From the NCBI GenBank assembly GCA_947652605.1, contig OX393577.1, forward strand, positions 35,467,466 through 35,531,465: 64,000 nt of DNA. The letters are read 5' to 3'. The translations under genes and the position numbers were made by a program. Numbering within the stretch: position 1 is the first letter of the stretch; each line of letters opens with the position of its first letter. Origin of the DNA: Elmis aenea (taxonomy: Eukaryota; Arthropoda; Insecta; Coleoptera; Elmidae). This document shows positions 47,210 through 56,800 of this stretch, in pieces. Under the pieces are notes generated by a model. That model saw only the letters and a list, made by a program, of their open reading frames with translations. It was not told the DNA's origin and ran no database searches.

Positions 47210-47713
47210 AGTCCCACTCTATCTTCAAATATATGGACGAAATCATATAACTGGGCACGTGAAAATAAAACTATTAAAACTATAGATTTATCCAGTACAA
47301 CAAAATACATCATACCTAGAAAGAAAGTAAAAGAATTGCCAGATAATTACATGAGTAACACCAATGGGTCAATCTAAACAGATGAATCTTCCTTAGGTGT
47401 AAACACATTTTACTGTAGTTACTTTGCTAATAATAATCATAATCTCAATAGCAACAATGGTAACCACAGTAAAATGTGTTTACACCTAAGGAAGATTCAT
47501 CTGTTTAGATTGACCCATTGTTCTACCTTTAATGAATACAAAAGTGTATGTTGCGAACAATACACTGTTATATTACCAAAAACCGAAAGTTTTTTAAACG
47601 CAATTTGTGAGTGTCCAGCCTATTTAAAAAATTATCTGTGTAAACATATTCTCGGACTTGCCATTAGGCTGAAATCACTGTTCCACCAGTGGAAGGCAAG
47701 AATGTCCCAATAG
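47210..47713 (+). pseudogene. SWIM zinc-finger transposase fragment
   Basis: Frames through this stretch read LSSNIWTKSYNWARENKT, then KYIIPRKKVKELPDNYMSN, then a stop. After the inverted repeat come CCEQYTVILP and CECPAYLKNYLCKHILGLAI. The C.C..(n)C.H pattern is a SWIM finger, found at the C-terminus of many Mutator-type transposases. The coding line is broken by the 54-bp inverted repeat at 47363-47519, and the catalytic DDE region is absent, so it is a remnant. A stop follows at 47711-47713. Confidence 0.65.
47363..47519. repeat. Perfect 54-bp inverted repeat
   Basis: 47363-47416 is exactly complementary to 47466-47519, with a 49-base loop. It lies inside the transposase remnant, and the right arm is the one in frame with the SWIM finger. 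It appears to be an inverted duplication of a coding segment. Confidence 0.9.
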
Positions 47714-47995
47714 GGAGAAAGAGATCACGGAGACGTCCTGCGAAAGCTAAAAGGGCACTAGTTGTCCAGTAATAACCTAATAACTAAGTCTGTTTCAATA
47801 TTTTTTTCTTTAACCTAGAAAAAGCGTTTTTTTTTTCAATGTATTTTATATTTATTAATAAATAATAAAATTTAAAGAATACTTTTTTTACACCCTCTGA
47901 CATAATTATAGCATATTCATTACTTTCTTTCAAGTTTCCAAGAAAGCAATTGCTCACATGTAAACATAATTTTAATGTAAACCTTGACTCAAAAT

Positions 47996-48308
47996 ATAGC
48001 ATTTATTATTACTTTCTATACAGCGTTTATCCTTTTTATATAGCATTTAGCCTTTCGATATAGCGTTTATCCTTTCTATATAGCGTTTTTCTTTTTTATA
48101 TAGAGTTTATCTTCCCTATATAGCGTTTATTATTTCTATATAGCGTTTATCCGTTCTATATAGCGTTTATTCTTTCTATATAGCGTTTATCCATTCTTTA
48201 TAGCGTTTATCCATTCTTTATAGCGTTTATCCTTTTTATATAGCAAATCGATTTTTGTATATAGCATACCTATATAGCGTTTGTATTTTTAATATAGCAT
48301 TTAATTTA
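47996..48308. repeat. Tandem array, 20-bp unit
   Basis: About 13 to 15 copies of a 20-base unit close to TATATAGCGTTTATCCTTTC. The period is exactly 20 from about 48000 to 48245 and degenerates at the right. It mirrors the oppositely oriented, more spaced GCTATATA motifs on the left of the same element. Confidence 0.9.
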
Positions 48309-48736
48309 TTCTCTTTATTTAACATAACAACACCAGAGCAATAATTTACTCTGGTAATTTATTAGACAATAGTGTCATAGTGATTGTTGACTAGTTACAT
48401 TTTTAAAATAATATACAGGGTGTTCGTTATACTCGGTCCATTTCGCTAAACTTTAAACGCATGTAAGTCATTTTTTTTAAATGGAACACCCTATATATTT
48501 TTACATTTTCTTGTAGAAAATTTAATTATCTTTCAAAGTTGTTAAGCATGTTTTATGTCTAAATATAATATTTTTGAAGTTATTTCGTTTCTTATGATTA
48601 TTTGCGAGTATTTTACCTAAAATATCGGTATTAGCCTTTGAAAATTCAAAACAATTTGTATGAACTGTCAACCAAAACAGTTAATCGGCCAAATTTCCAC
48701 TATTATGCCACTAAAAATCCGTATTTTTTAAGAGTT

Positions 48737-48789
48737 GTAGATACACAGCATAAATGGCAGCAAATAACACTAGCATGCTGTGTATCTAC
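48737..48789. repeat. Short hairpin beside the right terminal repeat
   Basis: GTAGATACACAGCA and TGCTGTGTATCTAC are perfect complements separated by about 25 bases. It sits at the inner edge of the right long terminal inverted repeat of the Mutator-like element. Confidence 0.7.
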
Positions 48790-49521
48790 AAAATCTGTCA
48801 AGATTTTCAAAAAAACGTTAATAACTCTAAAACGGTTCATTTTAGACATAAATGACCTATAATATTTTTAAAAGAGAATTTAATTTTACATCCAAAAATT
48901 ACAAAATATACAGGGTATTCTATATTTTAAAAAAAAGTTCAGTATCAGAGCGCAAAAACAAAACACTGTATAGTTGAAAAAGATCTTAGGTTATGTAGTA
49001 AATGATAACAAACAACTTTTACATTTAACTTTTTTTAATATTATTGCTAATAACAGAGCTATCGCATAATTCGTCTTGGCTGGGACACCCTGTATATAAG
49101 ATGTAGCCAAATGTATGCGAGCTTTAAATGTTTAATCGTTTTAGCAATATTGTCACCTAAAAGAGCATATAAGGCGATCTACTGACATTTGCAATAGTGG
49201 TTAATAAAAACATTTGTCATATTTTGAACAATATATTTTGAATCACATTTGTAAAGTCTTAACACTTAAAACCAATTGCGCTGACCGTTAACCACTTAAC
49301 CGTGAATAATTGATTTTTAAACTTATTATTTTTATTTAAATTAAAATTGTTTAATTGGCATTTTTTACTGTGGTTTTGGAAATATCATCCTACAACTATG
49401 AAATATACACTTAAAAGTCAGTTTAGGCACATTTTTTAATTTTGCAAATAATGGATATCGTAAAATTTCTTTAACAATCGTACACAAAATAATTTTTCTT
49501 CGCATTTGTTTTTAAAATGTT

Positions 49522-49633
49522 CAGGGCCAGACATCTATATATGATGCGTCACAAAATTATTTAAATACATGCTAGCTTGGGCCCCCCACGTCGGGGGCTC
49601 AGGTGCATTGCATCCTCCATTTAACCGGCCCTG
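49522..49633. mobile_element. Miniature hAT element, 112 bp
   Basis: The ends CAGGGCC and GGCCCTG are flanked by a perfect 8-bp duplication AAAATGTT at 49514-49521 and 49634-49641. The centre is GC-rich (GGGCCCCCCACGTCGGGGGC). Too small for any coding content. Confidence 0.82.
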
Positions 49634-50389
49634 AAAATGTTCAACATATTTGGTATTTTCTTCGCTGTTTAAGAATACAGTACTTAATAAAAAAATATAT
49701 CATCCATATAAATTTGAACATACAGTGCAACAACTTGATTTGATACTGTGTTAAACACATTATAACAAAATAACAAATCATTATTTCTGCAGAAAATAAC
49801 ATAATTTTAACACTTTTACGTAGTCTTCCAACAACGAATACCGTGCACTAAATTTGAAAAAATGTTCAACTGATATGCACATTTTTCCACTTTAAATATT
49901 ATTGACTTACATATCACATCCCAACTATAATAAAAACAAAAATAAAGATATTTTTGTTAATCAAAGCCAATTATTATACTATGCAAGTTTGTACTGTTTA
50001 TCTGTATCCAGTCATAATGTAAAATTATTATGTTTAAAAAATAGGTGTAAACTTGTTTGTATATTACTTGGTAACAATTTTATTGTAACTATCACAGTTA
50101 GAAAAATTTTTTGTGTTCATCATTTTAACACTTTTAAGTCTTTTACAATGTTTCTGAAAAGCTAGCAATGCTGGTTAATTTTTTGAGCTATGTTCAGTAA
50201 TTCAGCCCAACTTAGCTAATTTAATCGACTCTCTTTAGTCTTATATAACAAAGTTACCCGTGACAAACCATATGTAGTATTTACTTACTTATACTTTTAT
50301 ATGAAGTACCAATATGTATTATTATTTAACATTTAGTTTGAGTAACTAATTCAAAAACTCTGTTTTGATTTTGGTTTGTTTTATTTTAG

Positions 50390-50646
50390 GCTAGACGAGC
50401 TCTTGGAGATTTTGGTGTGCCGATAGCGATTATAGTAATGGTTTTCGTTGATTACATGGTGCCTCAGACCTACACCGATAAATTAATAGTTCCACAAGGA
50501 TTATCACCTTCTAATCCAAAAGAAAGAGGTTGGATAATCAACCCAGCTGGTACACATCAACAGTTTCCATTTTGGATTGTGTTTGCTGCCGGGATACCTG
50601 CAATGTTGGTTTATATATTATTGTTTATGGAGACACATATAGCAGA
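50390..50646 (+). CDS. Ndae1: Ndae1 coding exon (central membrane helices)
   Basis: The exon reads ARRALGDFGVPIAIIVMVFV and then DYMVPQTYTDKL. A hydrophilic loop with KERGWIINPAG follows, then the helix FWIVFAAGIPAMLVYILLFM, ending METHIA plus a split Glu codon at GCAGA|GTGAGT (phase 2). In vertebrate relatives the corresponding region reads as a short linker, a DFAI helix, a PKLIVPS-type loop, GW, and a WW..L.A.IPALLVTILIFMDQ helix, so the match covers the whole exon. It continues the previous exon in phase 0. Confidence 0.92.
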
Positions 50647-50703
50647 GTGAGTTTTAATATTTTGTTAAGTGTGACTTTGTTCTAATTGAAACTTATTTTT
50701 TAG
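50647..50703 (+). other. Short Ndae1 intron (57 bp)
   Basis: A minimal intron with donor GTGAGT and acceptor TTATTTTTTAG, phase 2. Removing it joins GA and A into Glu and restores ETHIAELIIDKPERKLKKG, the conserved loop between helices in this family. Its size contrasts with the 13.7-kb intron before it and the more than 12.8-kb intron after it. Confidence 0.9.
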
Positions 50704-51127
50704 ACTGATTATAGACAAACCAGAAAGGAAACTTAAAAAAGGAAGTGGTTTTCATTTAGACATAGTTTTGCTGTGTCTAATTAATGTTGGCTGTGGATTT
50801 TTGGGTGCTCCGTGGATGTGTGCCGCCACTGTACGCTCCATTGCTCATGTTTCAGCTGTTACTGTGATGTCTCGTACTCATGCCCCTGGTGAAAAACCAC
50901 ATATCACTGAAGTTAAAGAACAGAGGGTTTCTGCTTTTATTGTTTCATTGCTGGTTGGTCTATCAGTCCTGATGTCTTCACTGTTACAATTGGTACCAAT
51001 GTCTGTATTATGTGGAGTATTTTTGTATATGGGAATAGCATCTACCAACGGCATTCAGTTCTTCGAAAGAGTGAGATTACTATTTATGCCTACCAAACAT
51101 CATCCGCAAGCTGCTTATGTTAGGAAG
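50704..51127 (+). CDS. Ndae1: Ndae1 coding exon (C-terminal half of membrane domain)
   Basis: The exon reads LIIDKPERKLKKGSGFHLD and then a helix ending GAPWMCAATV. RSIAHVSAVTVMSRT, the APGEKPHITEVKEQRVSA loop, two further helices, GVFLYMGIASTNGIQFFERV and KHHPQAAYVRK follow. It ends at AGGAAG|GTGAGT, phase 0. The RKLKKG..(Y/F)HLD, GVREQR/EVKEQR and YMG(V/I)AS.NG.QF motifs are hallmarks of SLC4 transporters. The final helices and the cytoplasmic tail, which should start with a short basic stretch and an HLFT-like helix, are not found before 64000. Confidence 0.92.
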
Positions 51128-54100
51128 GTGAGTTTTTTGCACTTTTTTTGTTGCATCCTTAGAATTAGCAGTTGTTTGTTTTGTATCTGTTTCATTTAAT
51201 AGACTTCAGAAATATTAAAACTAATAATTTTGAGTTCATGACACTTAAAGCTTTCAAAAAAAAATTAAAAAAATATTTACATAACTTTCAGTCGTTTAAA
51301 TATGGAGAAAATTATATAAAGTGCTTTTACTGAAGATCTCTTGAAACAAATTATGTTTATCATCAATTGAAAGATAGTACAGAATTCATTTGTGGTAACT
51401 TCTTTGAACTGCTTATTGTTTGCTGCAAAACAAAATTAATTTTCCATAGCCTAATAAATTAATTTGACTACAAATCCTTTTTCTAGTTTTGTAAGCAGCA
51501 TGTCATATTATTCAAAACAAAGTTATTTAAAATATAAAAAGGCAAATAAAGATAAAGCCTGAATTAAAAACATATATATAATACACGTATTTCTTTGTAT
51601 GTAACTCTGAAAATATGGCAATTTCAATCATTTTAACCCAGCGTTAGTAAGGTAGAAAAGTGTAACAAATGTGGTCCCACAGACCCTGGCAAATAAAGAA
51701 GTGTATTATAGAATCTTGAGTTTAACATCGGTTAAATTTGAAACTACCCCATGACTAATTATACACATCAAATTAAAAACTGTTCACATAATTACAGTTC
51801 TACTCCTATTATTTAATGCTATGCAAATACTGATACCACATATTTGGTTATATATGAGTGAACTCTAAAATTGTTATACACGCAGTAACATAATTTATAG
51901 AAGTATGAAGGAAGTAACTAAGGCGTTCTTTGCAAAAACACGTGTCAATTTTTTTTCAAATTTGAGAATACACTTTCAATGGATAATTGGCGCCATTTCC
52001 GACATCCCTTATGCAAAATAATTTCGTAATAACCCCAGTAATCTATAATATAAGCGAGGTAACTAACGATCCTCCAGCTCCTGATATTGATACAGACGAT
52101 AACAGCAGCGGATGTAGCGATAATGAAGAGTTTCTAAAATTGACAAGTGTTGTTTTTGCAAAGAACACCTCAATTGGCAATGCTTTTAACCAAACTGACT
52201 AGATAACATTTGATTTATAAACCATTTGAAATTTTTATAAACAATATCATTCAGTTTAATATCTCATCAAAACAACAACAAATTGTCTTAAATAATTAAT
52301 ATAATGTAACATTTGAAATGATGATTAAAGAGACTGAAATTTTTGTCGAAAAGCAATAATTGTAGTACACAACATACTTAATAAACAAAATTGTTTCCAC
52401 ATCATTGACACAATGTCTAATGTATTTTTTATCAGAACTGTAACAATATTTTATTAGTCATAAGAATACTGATCACCTTAGCGAGTATTAGTCATCAATA
52501 ACAAATACTCCTAACTTTTATCACATTGAATGTTGAGTAATTTAACTTTTCTGTTAAAATAACAATTCACAACACACAATGTCATTTTATGCACTGTGGA
52601 GCAGTTAATTGACAATAGTAAAATAGTCTTATGATTCGTAAGTTGGCTTAAAAATAATCCATTTTTATTGTTAAATAAATGGTTATTTATTTATCACCAT
52701 TAGGAACTACTTGTAATTATAGAAATTATCATTTTGATGTACGTATACAGTTTTAAATATTTTCCCTTTTATAGTTGCTTGCTTAATATGTTATTATCAA
52801 TCCATTAAATAATCAATAGTATTACAGCCAAATAATAAATTAGCTCGTACTTCTGTTCTTTCAAAAATTAGGTGTTTGATTTGCATTGTTTTAGTGCGTT
52901 AAAACATTTTCAATGTTTTGCTTAGCACTGGATATATTTCTAATAATTAATTTTCCAACTAAAATGACTAACAGGCAATAGCGGTATCAACAAGTTAATA
53001 TAATTTAATGTTCTCATGGAGAAGTGTTTGTTGTTTTCGTAAGTCCAACGGATATAACACATTATAAGTGGATCTTTGAAATATACTGGAAATAAAAGCA
53101 CTTTTATTATTTGTTTAAAACAATTGGCTTTGATGCAACATCAGTCTAATCACACTGACTAATTAAAACTAAAAGTTAAAAGAAACATTCTTTGTGGAAA
53201 CATGTATAAAGTAAATATTGCTGTTAGCATTAAAACAACAAATTACTTGGAAACAAGCAAAGTTTTGTTATTTAATCATGAATAATCTTCTTAAGGTTTA
53301 AAGCTTTGGAAAACAATCTAAATCCAAACATTGTTTGAATGGTAATATTTTTATTTTCAAATAACTGCAAGCATTTATTTCACTAATAAAATAAACTGAT
53401 CAGGAGTCTTTTTATTGCAAATTTTAAACAATGTTTTTAAAATATATTTTACTATTTTCACTGAAATAGTCCATTGATAATTGCATGGTTGTATTTTTAG
53501 CAGAGCTTAATATTTCAAGGTATTTTTTCACCTTATAATTAATATTAAAACCACGTAATCCAGTCATCAGTTATTTTGCCTACAGCACCGAGGAATGTAT
53601 AATCTCAGGTTGCATAACAGATATTCAATATTCTTCGTAATTATCCATGCGTAAGGAAAAAGAAAGATGCATTTATGCTTGACTGATTACAGATTCATGA
53701 ATAGGGAAAGGTGTGGTAATATAGAGGATGTGTAGAATTGTAAAACAAAATGATGTTCTTGTTCGTGTAAGTGGGTGTTTTTGTACTTGGATAATTTAGT
53801 GGGATGAAAGTAACGAATGCTGTCAGGATAATTGCATGCTAATGGTTGCACGTTTAGCTTTACCGTTTTTAGCGTAACTGTTCTTAATTATATATTTAAT
53901 ACAATAACGAATGTCGTTTCACAGAAAGTTTTGAATTAAATGAAAATTAGATCAGTACAATTAAAAGTTAAAGTGTGATGATGGCATAGTGAAATATCTT
54001 AATAGTAGATAGTACTGTGCTAATTTAGGCATAGATTTCAAATTGGTTTTAAAAATTTTGTTAAATTTGGGTAAACATTATTTTAATTTTTACATTATGT

Positions 54101-54129
54101 AATTATGAACAACAGCTTTCCAAAAAAAA

Positions 54130-54422
54130 TTTATTTGCACAGGTTTACATACATAATAAAATTGAAAGAATGGCACAATGCATGGAGCAAAATGTCATTT
54201 ACGGACACAAATATAAAAATTTAAATATCTTATATATAAATTACTTTAAATATTGTAAACATACATATTATTTAGTCACTGTAAAAAATATTACATATAG
54301 GAGAGGCAATTTGATAGTGTGAAATCATATTTTGGAATATCTATCTGAAAGATGCGTTTACTTTGGCAGTTTAAAATAAGTACCAACTGAGGCCAACTAT
54401 ATTACAACAGGCAGGTTTTAAT
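54130..54422 (-). terminator. Candidate polyadenylation signals for the septin gene
   Basis: On the minus strand an ATTAAA lies at 54422-54417, about 150 bases past the septin stop, and an AATAAA at 54135-54130, about 440 bases past it. Either could set the 3' end. In AT-rich DNA such hexamers arise often by chance. Confidence 0.3.
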
Positions 54423-54571
54423 TTGGTTTCCACTGATTGAATACCTAGCATGTCTCACTATTCAAAATTATCTATCTACTTCATTGTTACATATCTTTAT
54501 GCCACTTAAAAATAAAATACCAATAACATTTTTGGCATTACTGTTCATCACCAGTAAGCCATATAATTACT

Positions 54572-56389
54572 TTAAAATAAACCTTTCTTTTTCTTTTCTT
54601 TTTTGCCATCTACAGCTTCTCTACTTCCTTCTATTGATCGTCGTCGAAGTTCATCTATTGTAACTTGATTTTCTTGTTCCCATTGTTGCTTTTCCATTTC
54701 AAACTGCCTTCGTTTTTCTTCGAGTTCTTTAGCCTGTTGCTCTAAACTTTTTCTGGTAGCTTCATGTCTACGAGTTAACTCAGCTTCGCTGTCCTTTAAT
54801 TTCTGCTTTTTCTCGCGCACTTTCATCTCAAATACTTGCTCCATTTCGGCCTCCATTTTTTTCATTTTTAGATCATGTTCTCGTTTCTCTTCGTCCATTT
54901 GAGCCAAAGGATTTTTATTTGAAATTCTCGATGGTTTACCATCCACACCGAGTCCTGCTAATTTGCGGCACCTATAATTTTCATAATGTACATTGTTGGT
55001 TACTTCTTTTAAGTCTTGTAAATGTGTTCGTATAACCATGTTTCTTAAAGCAATAAAGTCGCAATGTTCCAAATTTTCGACTTCTGCAATTCCCCATGGA
55101 TATTTTCGTCCACGCATTTTTTTACCTTCTACTTCTATTACTGCATTAGAACCTACTACAGCAAATGGCACTCTTTCTCTTAAAGTTTTATTTAGTTTAT
55201 GTTCTTCATCTTCTTCAAGAGTATCTGGAAATTCGTAAATTTTTATTTTATGTTGAGCTATTTCATTTAATATTTGCTTTTTAAATAAAGCGCATTCGTC
55301 CGCTGTTAATGTATCAGCCTTTGCAATGATGGGAATTATGTTTACTTTATCACACAGCCTCTTCATAAATTCAATATCTAATGATTTGAGTCCATGACCT
55401 GATGGCTGTATGAAATATAAACACAAATGTACCCTCTGGTCAGGTACTTGCTTACGAGTAACACGAGCTTCAGAATTCAAATAATCTTCATACTTTGCTT
55501 CAATAAACTCAATAACAGGAACCCAACAATTGCTATTATCTACTGCATCTCCAAATCCCGGTGTGTCAACTACAGTGAGTAATAAGTTAACACCATTTTC
55601 TTTTAGCATAACTTTGGTCATTTCAACAGCCACAGTCTTTTTGAGCCTCTGTGTTGGACCAGGGTACTCTGTAGGATTATAAATATCAGTCAAGAACATG
55701 GAATTTATTAAAGTTGATTTTCCGAGACCCGATTCACCCACAACCATTAACGTAAACTCAAACCCTTTCTTTACAGCTTTCCTGTAAACTTGATTGGGTA
55801 AATTTGCGAAACCGACGTAACCATCCAACTCCTTTACTTTAGGTCGTTCTTTCACAGGCGTCTCAACTTCATTTTCTTTACCAAAATCATCTTTCACTGT
55901 TGACTCTGGTGGTGATTTGGCTGGGGGTTCAGGGGGTTTATCTAGAGAAGATCCTTTAATAATGCGATTGGAATCTTTATTAACCGGACTTGTATCTGTA
56001 GAATTAAAGAACATTTCTCGTTTACTTTGGGTAGTTTGAACGGTGTTGTTCGAGTCATTTCCATTAGTTTGATTCATCGTACCATTTGTTGTGACAGTTT
56101 GATCAAGATACTTCTGTCGTAAACCTAACCTATCTAAACTTGCTAGTCTATACGAACCTCCAATGCTGTCTTTATCTCTATCACGAAAACCACTACCTGC
56201 GTTAAAACTGGATGTGTATTTGGGCAGTGTCGGCGGTGGAGTTGGTTTGTTTTCTGAATTGCGATTTAATAATCCTGCACTTGATGTGTACATATAACTA
56301 CTGGGCATTATATTAGGCCGTGATTTTATTGTAGCAGTGGCTGGCGTTGGCGTAGTAGATACTTGAGCATTTACATTATTGGCACTCAT
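54572..56389 (-). CDS. pnut: Septin, peanut / septin 7 type
   Basis: A complete 605-residue intronless frame encoding a filament-forming septin GTPase that acts at the cortex and in cytokinesis. Residues 1-200 form a Pro/Ser/Thr/Asn-rich tail. [12 protein letters not shown] (201-212) is the polybasic region before the G domain. GESGLGKS (218-225) is the P-loop, DTPGFGD (275-281) the G3 motif and AKAD (356-359) the G4 motif. The septin unique element covers about 405-465 and includes GRKYPWG. Residues about 498-585 form a charged coiled coil, and the end is Lys-rich. This layout and the sequence fit the peanut/SEPT7 group, which usually occupies the end of septin hexamers. The start is supported by an in-frame TGA 60 bases upstream and an A at -3. 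The N-tail looks long for the family. Confidence 0.95.
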   Translation of the reverse strand: MSANNVNAQVSTTPTPATATIKSRPNIMPSSYMYTSSAGLLNRNSENKPTPPPTLPKYTSSFNAGSGFRDRDKDSIGGSYRLASLDRLGLRQKYLDQTVTTNGTMNQTNGNDSNNTVQTTQSKREMFFNSTDTSPVNKDSNRIIKGSSLDKPPEPPAKSPPESTVKDDFGKENEVETPVKERPKVKELDGYVGFANLPNQVYRKAVKKGFEFTLMVVGESGLGKSTLINSMFLTDIYNPTEYPGPTQRLKKTVAVEMTKVMLKENGVNLLLTVVDTPGFGDAVDNSNCWVPVIEFIEAKYEDYLNSEARVTRKQVPDQRVHLCLYFIQPSGHGLKSLDIEFMKRLCDKVNIIPIIAKADTLTADECALFKKQILNEIAQHKIKIYEFPDTLEEDEEHKLNKTLRERVPFAVVGSNAVIEVEGKKMRGRKYPWGIAEVENLEHCDFIALRNMVIRTHLQDLKEVTNNVHYENYRCRKLAGLGVDGKPSRISNKNPLAQMDEEKREHDLKMKKMEAEMEQVFEMKVREKKQKLKDSEAELTRRHEATRKSLEQQAKELEEKRRQFEMEKQQWEQENQVTIDELRRRSIEGSREAVDGKKEKKKKGLF

Positions 56390-56800
56390 TGTTACAATAA
56401 AGATTACGAAAACCTTTGTAGCAGTTACACTGACATTGTTCGCGACTTTTCAAAAATTATTTAACCGCGTTTAAATTTACCAATCATTGACAGTTCAACA
56501 AAGATGAGTAATGTTTTACTGGTCAGCCACGCCCGTCAACACAGCGTCTTTTTGTTGTTTTCTTTTGTTACATTCACATATACACTGAAATTATATAAAA
56601 TTTACTTGACAATACATAGACACAGTCGTAAGTTCATTACCGCGAAAGCTAACACTGATAAACACGTAAATTTCATTCATTTACTTGACGACACAAACTG
56701 TTTTACGGGGGACTTGCTTAACTTTAATCGTCAAATCCAGATGGCGAAGCTGCTCTCCCCACTGTAACGGTCGGTATTAGGACGTATTCGGGTTGTGGAG
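56390..56800 (-). promoter_or_regulatory. Septin 5' leader and probable promoter region
   Basis: This lies directly upstream of the septin start on the minus strand. A four-codon upstream frame (ATG TCA GTG TAA, positions 56436-56425) sits 35 bases before the main ATG. The in-frame TGA that closes the septin frame upstream is at 56452-56450. From about 56500 to 56830 the DNA is less AT-rich than its surroundings, as promoters here may be. No TATA box or initiator can be placed with confidence. Confidence 0.35.

Larger units (their letters stand above)
46529..49092. mobile_element. Mutator-like element with SWIM remnant, 2564 bp
   Basis: The ends CAGGGTGTCCCAGCCAAGAC and its complement match over about 305 bases (46529-46833 and about 48788-49092) with few differences. 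TATATA lies on both outer sides, so the target duplication is between 2 and 6 bp. The inside holds, in order, spaced GCTATATA motifs (about 46875-47110), a (TAACC)4 run, a transposase-like coding remnant with a SWIM finger, a 20-bp tandem array of TATATAGC motifs facing the other way, and another CAGGGTGTTCG end at 48417. Long inverted ends plus SWIM point to the Mutator superfamily; the short TA-rich target is atypical of it. Confidence 0.75.
36715..50389 (+). other. Ndae1 intron, 13.7 kb, densest transposon cluster
   Basis: Phase 0 intron from GTAAGT to a TTTTATTTTAG acceptor. It holds hAT end fragments (about 37150-37230 and 39380-39456), a fold-back element (37858-39514), a palindromic region (39700-40350), a hAT MITE (42857-43241), GC-rich palindromes (43811-44208), a 625-bp inverted-repeat element (44294-44918), a SINE/LINE-like tail (about 45960-46528), a Mutator-like element (46529-49092) and a 112-bp hAT MITE (49522-49633). 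The stretches 40350-42850 and 49640-50389 are AT-rich, with nothing recognised. Confidence 0.8.
9119..51127 (+). other. Ndae1: Ndae1 gene, visible part (six exons)
   Basis: This is the span of the SLC4-family transporter gene seen in the window: join of 9119-9530, 29072-29372, 33007-33387, 35164-36714, 50390-50646 and 50704-51127. Every junction has an AG acceptor and a GT donor. The phases (entering with a 2-nt partial codon, then 2, 0, 0, 0, 2, 0) keep one frame through 1108 codons. Both ends are missing: the exon encoding the extreme N-terminus is before 9119, and the exons for the last membrane helices and the C-tail are beyond 64000. SLC4 proteins of this branch move Na+ and HCO3- in exchange for Cl- across the plasma membrane and regulate cell pH. 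Splice sites were read by eye, without transcript data. Confidence 0.85.

Noticed and set aside
48638..48862. 74-codon plus-strand frame with KSVKIFKKTLITLKRFI
   Set aside because: It runs through the inner part of the right terminal inverted repeat and the hairpin, so it is repeat sequence by chance open.
51987..52202. 71-codon frame rich in Asp (DIDTDDNSSGCSDNEEF)
   Set aside because: It looks somewhat protein-like, but has no motif I recognise, no splice support and lies in an AT-rich intron. Too weak to annotate.
54993..55238. Plus-strand frame of 81 codons
   Set aside because: It is the antisense shadow of the septin coding sequence.
56504..56767. 87-codon plus-strand frame upstream of the septin
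   Set aside because: It overlaps the probable septin leader and promoter and has no recognisable domain.
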